Source: Methanolapillus ohkumae
Lineage (GTDB): Archaea > Halobacteriota > Methanosarcinia > Methanosarcinales > Methanosarcinaceae
Assembly: GCF_032594355.1 (NCBI RefSeq)
Contig: NZ_CP131061.1
Location: 62,001-126,000 of the forward strand
Length of the DNA: 64,000 bases
Reading direction: 5' to 3'
Positions 61,542 to 64,000 of the stretch are shown here, one piece after another (position 1 is the stretch's first letter; every line of letters starts with the position of its first letter). The notes below the pieces were generated by a model, which saw only the letters and a list, made by a program, of their open reading frames with translations, ran no database searches and had not been told where the DNA came from. A program made the translations under genes and the position numbers.

Positions 61542-63458
61542 TTAGCCGATGATCTTTTTATACATGTCTTCACCGACTTCTTTAACAGTGTCCACCATGG
61601 TTTTGACACTCATGAGCGAGCCATCCGGCGGCACTTCACAGCCGGTTGACATCACATATTTGGATTGCCGGCCGTTTTCTTTGAGTGTTTTGAGGACGCC
61701 GTCCATCAATTTGACAGTGTCGTTTCTGATGTTTTCAAACGTTTTTTCGTCGTTGTTCATGAATTGAATCGGGTCCACTTCTCCCATCATACAGCAGATG
61801 TCGGAGTAGGCCGGAATCAAGTCAGCGTAGTTCTTGGAACCTTTGTTTCTGTTCTTTTCGTAGTACGCGTAGCTGTAAAGAGCTGTTCCGAACTTGCGGA
61901 TTTGAATGTCAAAGTGAACAGCGTCGGCGCAGTTGTGAATCACGTAGGGGGCATTGTGCTTCTTAAAGATCGGAATCTGGCGGTCATAAACGTATTTTCC
62001 GTCAAACTCCCAGTATTGATCCGCACTCATAATCACGTTGTTGGACCACAAGTTGTCCACACAAATTGCATCGGCGGCACCTTCATCGAAGAACTCGGTC
62101 GAAATGTCACAAACAAAGTCCGTAATTCGGTCCAAGGCTTTGTGAACCTCTTTTGGGTTGTTGCTCATGTCATGAAGAACACGGTCGGCTCCCATGGCTT
62201 GTGTCAAAGTCAGGAGCGGTCCTTCGTGGAATGCCACGAAAGGCGCATCGATTTCATCGCGGTGGAGTTTCTCCAATGCCATCTTTCCGGCTTGAATATG
62301 GTTGTGGATACGTGTTCCTTTTTTGATTTCCGGAATCACGATGTCATCATATTCGTGCAAGTGACCGGTTGTCGACGGGGTGTCCTCGTCCGGATAGGAA
62401 ACACCGGCACCAACGTCGGCGCTGGTGATGGACAGGTCGGTCAAGCCAACGTAGGTGTCGACATCCAAATATTTCACGGCGGCATAAGCCGAGTCTGAGA
62501 AAATTTTGGGGTTGGTTGCGTAATCCTTGTAGGATGCCGGAATGAATTTACGGGTGATACCACAAGCTAATGGGTAGCAGGGCAGGCGGTCCACTTTTTT
62601 GTCGCCCAACGCGCCGAAAACACGTTCTTTGTGAGACATCTTAGATGCTTTCTTGGTTCCGACTTTTTCATACTCGGCAATCACTTTCTTCGCGGCTTCG
62701 AGTGAAACGTTGGAACCGGCTTTGGCGGCAGCCTTCTTTTTAAGGATGACGTCTTTGTATTTTGTTTTGGTAATACTCAATTTGGCGTCGCTCCAGCGTT
62801 CGTTTGCCGGCGCCAATTTGGATGCTTTTTCCTTGGCAAAAGCAACAGCGGATGCTGCGTCTTTGCAGGTTCCGTCGGCACCAACACTTTTGGCGTATTT
62901 TTCCGACACCGGCGCACCGCCGACCATGTAAATTAAAGAGTCGCGGTAACCATTTTCAAGAAGCAATTCTGAAATTTTGTCCATACCGGTCATGGTTGTC
63001 GTCATCAAAGCGCTCACGGAAAGTAAATCGGCTTTGTTTTCTTTGGCGGCGGTAATGAAGTTTTCAATCGGAACGTCGTTTCCAAGGTCAATCATCGTAA
63101 ATCCGGCGGCAGCCATCATTGTTTTGACCAAGTTCTTTCCGATATCGTGAACGTCTCCCTCAATGGTTCCGATCACACCGGTCACCGCACGGTTGGACGG
63201 GTCGACTTTAATATGCGGCGTCAAGATGTCCATACCTTTGTAAAGGGCAACCGACGCAATCATCAGGTGCGGCACGAAAGCTTCTCCACGCTCATATTTG
63301 TCTCCCATAACGGACATACCTTTGGCCAGTCCTTCGACAATGGCTTCTTGGGGGTCGACTCCGGCTTTGAGTGCTTTTTCAGAGTTCTCAACCGCCGCTT
63401 TGGCGTTGCCCGTAATAACGGAATCAGCAAGTGCTTTTAAGATTTCTTCTTTTGTCAT
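61542..63458 (-). CDS. Fused corrinoid protein / methylcobamide:coenzyme M methyltransferase (Mts type)
   Basis: 638 residues from the ATG at 63458 (GGTGAT four bases upstream). Residues ~1-210 are a corrinoid-binding domain: a helical cap, then EGDVHDIGKNLV (Asp102-x-His104-x-x-Gly107, cobalt ligand), SVSALMTTTM and YMVGGAPVS. A Lys/Ala-rich linker follows to ~275. Residues ~278-638 are an MtaA/MtbA-like methyltransferase with the zinc ligands VIHNCADAVHF (His-x-Cys) and STGCEVPP (Cys). This fusion is the layout of the Methanosarcina MtsD/MtsF/MtsH proteins, which move methyl groups from methylated sulfur compounds to coenzyme M. The substrate here is inferred from that. High-GC codons suggest strong expression. 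Ends in TAA. Confidence 0.88.
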   Translation of the reverse strand: MTKEEILKALADSVITGNAKAAVENSEKALKAGVDPQEAIVEGLAKGMSVMGDKYERGEAFVPHLMIASVALYKGMDILTPHIKVDPSNRAVTGVIGTIEGDVHDIGKNLVKTMMAAAGFTMIDLGNDVPIENFITAAKENKADLLSVSALMTTTMTGMDKISELLLENGYRDSLIYMVGGAPVSEKYAKSVGADGTCKDAASAVAFAKEKASKLAPANERWSDAKLSITKTKYKDVILKKKAAAKAGSNVSLEAAKKVIAEYEKVGTKKASKMSHKERVFGALGDKKVDRLPCYPLACGITRKFIPASYKDYATNPKIFSDSAYAAVKYLDVDTYVGLTDLSITSADVGAGVSYPDEDTPSTTGHLHEYDDIVIPEIKKGTRIHNHIQAGKMALEKLHRDEIDAPFVAFHEGPLLTLTQAMGADRVLHDMSNNPKEVHKALDRITDFVCDISTEFFDEGAADAICVDNLWSNNVIMSADQYWEFDGKYVYDRQIPIFKKHNAPYVIHNCADAVHFDIQIRKFGTALYSYAYYEKNRNKGSKNYADLIPAYSDICCMMGEVDPIQFMNNDEKTFENIRNDTVKLMDGVLKTLKENGRQSKYVMSTGCEVPPDGSLMSVKTMVDTVKEVGEDMYKKIIG

Positions 63459-63522
63459 AAAATCACCATTTTCTATTTTTTGAAAAACCACAACATAATA
63501 ATTTGCGACTGTTTTTCTATTT

Positions 63523-63744
63523 TTGAATATTTTTGAAAAAATGTTGCCTGGCGACCATTTATCTTTGACCGTTTGTCTTGAAAAAAACGGACGCGAAAAA
63601 CAACAATTTTGTTTTTACGGATATGAATGGAATCATATCAGCACAGAAGAAAAGGCAGCGAGAATATATAACATAAACTTTTTAGATATATCAAAAGCGC
63701 AAACGAACGGACTGGTATTAATCGGATTAATTCCACGAATATAA
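63523..63744 (+). CDS. Small hypothetical protein (doubtful)
   Basis: A 73-codon frame from TTG, or 67 from the ATG at 63541, ending in TAA. The residue mix (LPGDHLSLTVCLEKNGREKQ and onward) looks protein-like, but there is no ribosome binding site and no family I recognise. It may be a remnant. Confidence 0.25.
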   Translation: MNIFEKMLPGDHLSLTVCLEKNGREKQQFCFYGYEWNHISTEEKAARIYNINFLDISKAQTNGLVLIGLIPRI

Positions 63745-64000
63745 ACGAGCATGGTATTTTTATGAACAGAGTTAATTTATACAATGACGTTATAATTATT
63801 ATCAGATAAATATAAAATTATGTTTCAATTTATATTAATTTTTTTAGACGGATATTTTATTATTCTTTAAATATCGAATGATTCAAAAACAAACTACCAA
63901 AAATTTAATATTCAAAAACATAAAGATTTTTAAATTTTTAAATGTTGAAATTTGAAAATTTATATGAAAATTTATTAGAATGATATTTTGAAACTTTAAT
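63745..64000. other. AT-rich end of the window
   Basis: Very AT-rich sequence with no gene, repeat or hairpin that I can support; likely intergenic. Confidence 0.4.

Noticed and set aside
1..64000. tRNA or rRNA genes
   Set aside because: I looked for conserved tRNA arms and rRNA stretches and saw none; short unusual RNAs cannot be excluded by eye.
1..64000. TGA read as selenocysteine
   Set aside because: All checked TGA codons end genes at the expected family length, and no TGA splits a conserved frame.

Overview
The window reads as a piece of an AT-rich methanogen genome from the Methanosarcinaceae. Evidence: a surface-layer protein of the Methanosarcina duplication-domain type, a fused corrinoid/coenzyme M methyltransferase of the methylsulfide (Mts) type, a four-subunit pyruvate:ferredoxin oxidoreductase, archaeal phosphopantothenate synthetase, type II methionine aminopeptidase, a group II chaperonin and Csx11-type CRISPR genes. 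The low GC content, decayed genes and methyl-group enzymes suggest a gut lineage such as Methanimicrococcus, but this is inference. No rRNA or tRNA gene was recognised.

Layout. 1-19 kb holds housekeeping genes: S-layer, thiL, a radical-SAM activase, CoA synthesis, HD hydrolase, secreted nuclease, BI-1, map, pepQ, a small sirohaem protein, DUF2148, TPR and fumarase. A decayed mini-CRISPR with a ribbon-helix-helix (RHH) gene sits at 5.5-6.1 kb. 19-29 kb contains dinB and uvrB. Each is followed by a cargo block (HNH and secreted serine-protease genes, several broken) and then by a second, decayed copy of its own 3' end. 29.2-50.4 kb is a large CRISPR-Cas region: a second copy of the RHH gene, 88 repeats with 87 spacers, a leader, and one minus-strand gene series. 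In transcription order the series is cas8-cas7-cas5-cas3 (type I-B), then cmr1, a Cmr6-like RAMP, csx11/cas10, cmr4, cmr5 and a RAMP (type III-C-like), then cas4-cas1-cas2. 50.6-64 kb holds dus, porCDAB, a broken DUF1016 gene, a PIN-domain pair, a divergent chaperonin, a hydantoinase-family protein and the fused methyltransferase.

Main discovery candidate. The csx11/cas10 gene is one reading frame of 963 residues interrupted by two in-frame TAG codons (41255-41257 and 40019-40021). The prolidase pepQ is one frame of 402 residues interrupted by one in-frame TAG (12919-12921). Read through, each has the length of its family, and the downstream pieces lack ribosome binding sites. None of the 46 genes whose stop I checked ends in TAG (26 TAA, 20 TGA). 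In a methylotrophic methanogen this points to TAG read as pyrrolysine genome-wide, with the type III CRISPR effector depending on it. The pyl genes lie outside this window, so this must be tested.

Other notable signals are the duplicated RHH gene tied to the distal end of CRISPR arrays, solitary CRISPR-repeat-like sequences near promoters, a spacer that contains half a repeat, probable AUU and AUA start codons, a 37-bp repeat array upstream of the hydantoinase-like gene, and many 13-18 bp tandem repeats behind genes.
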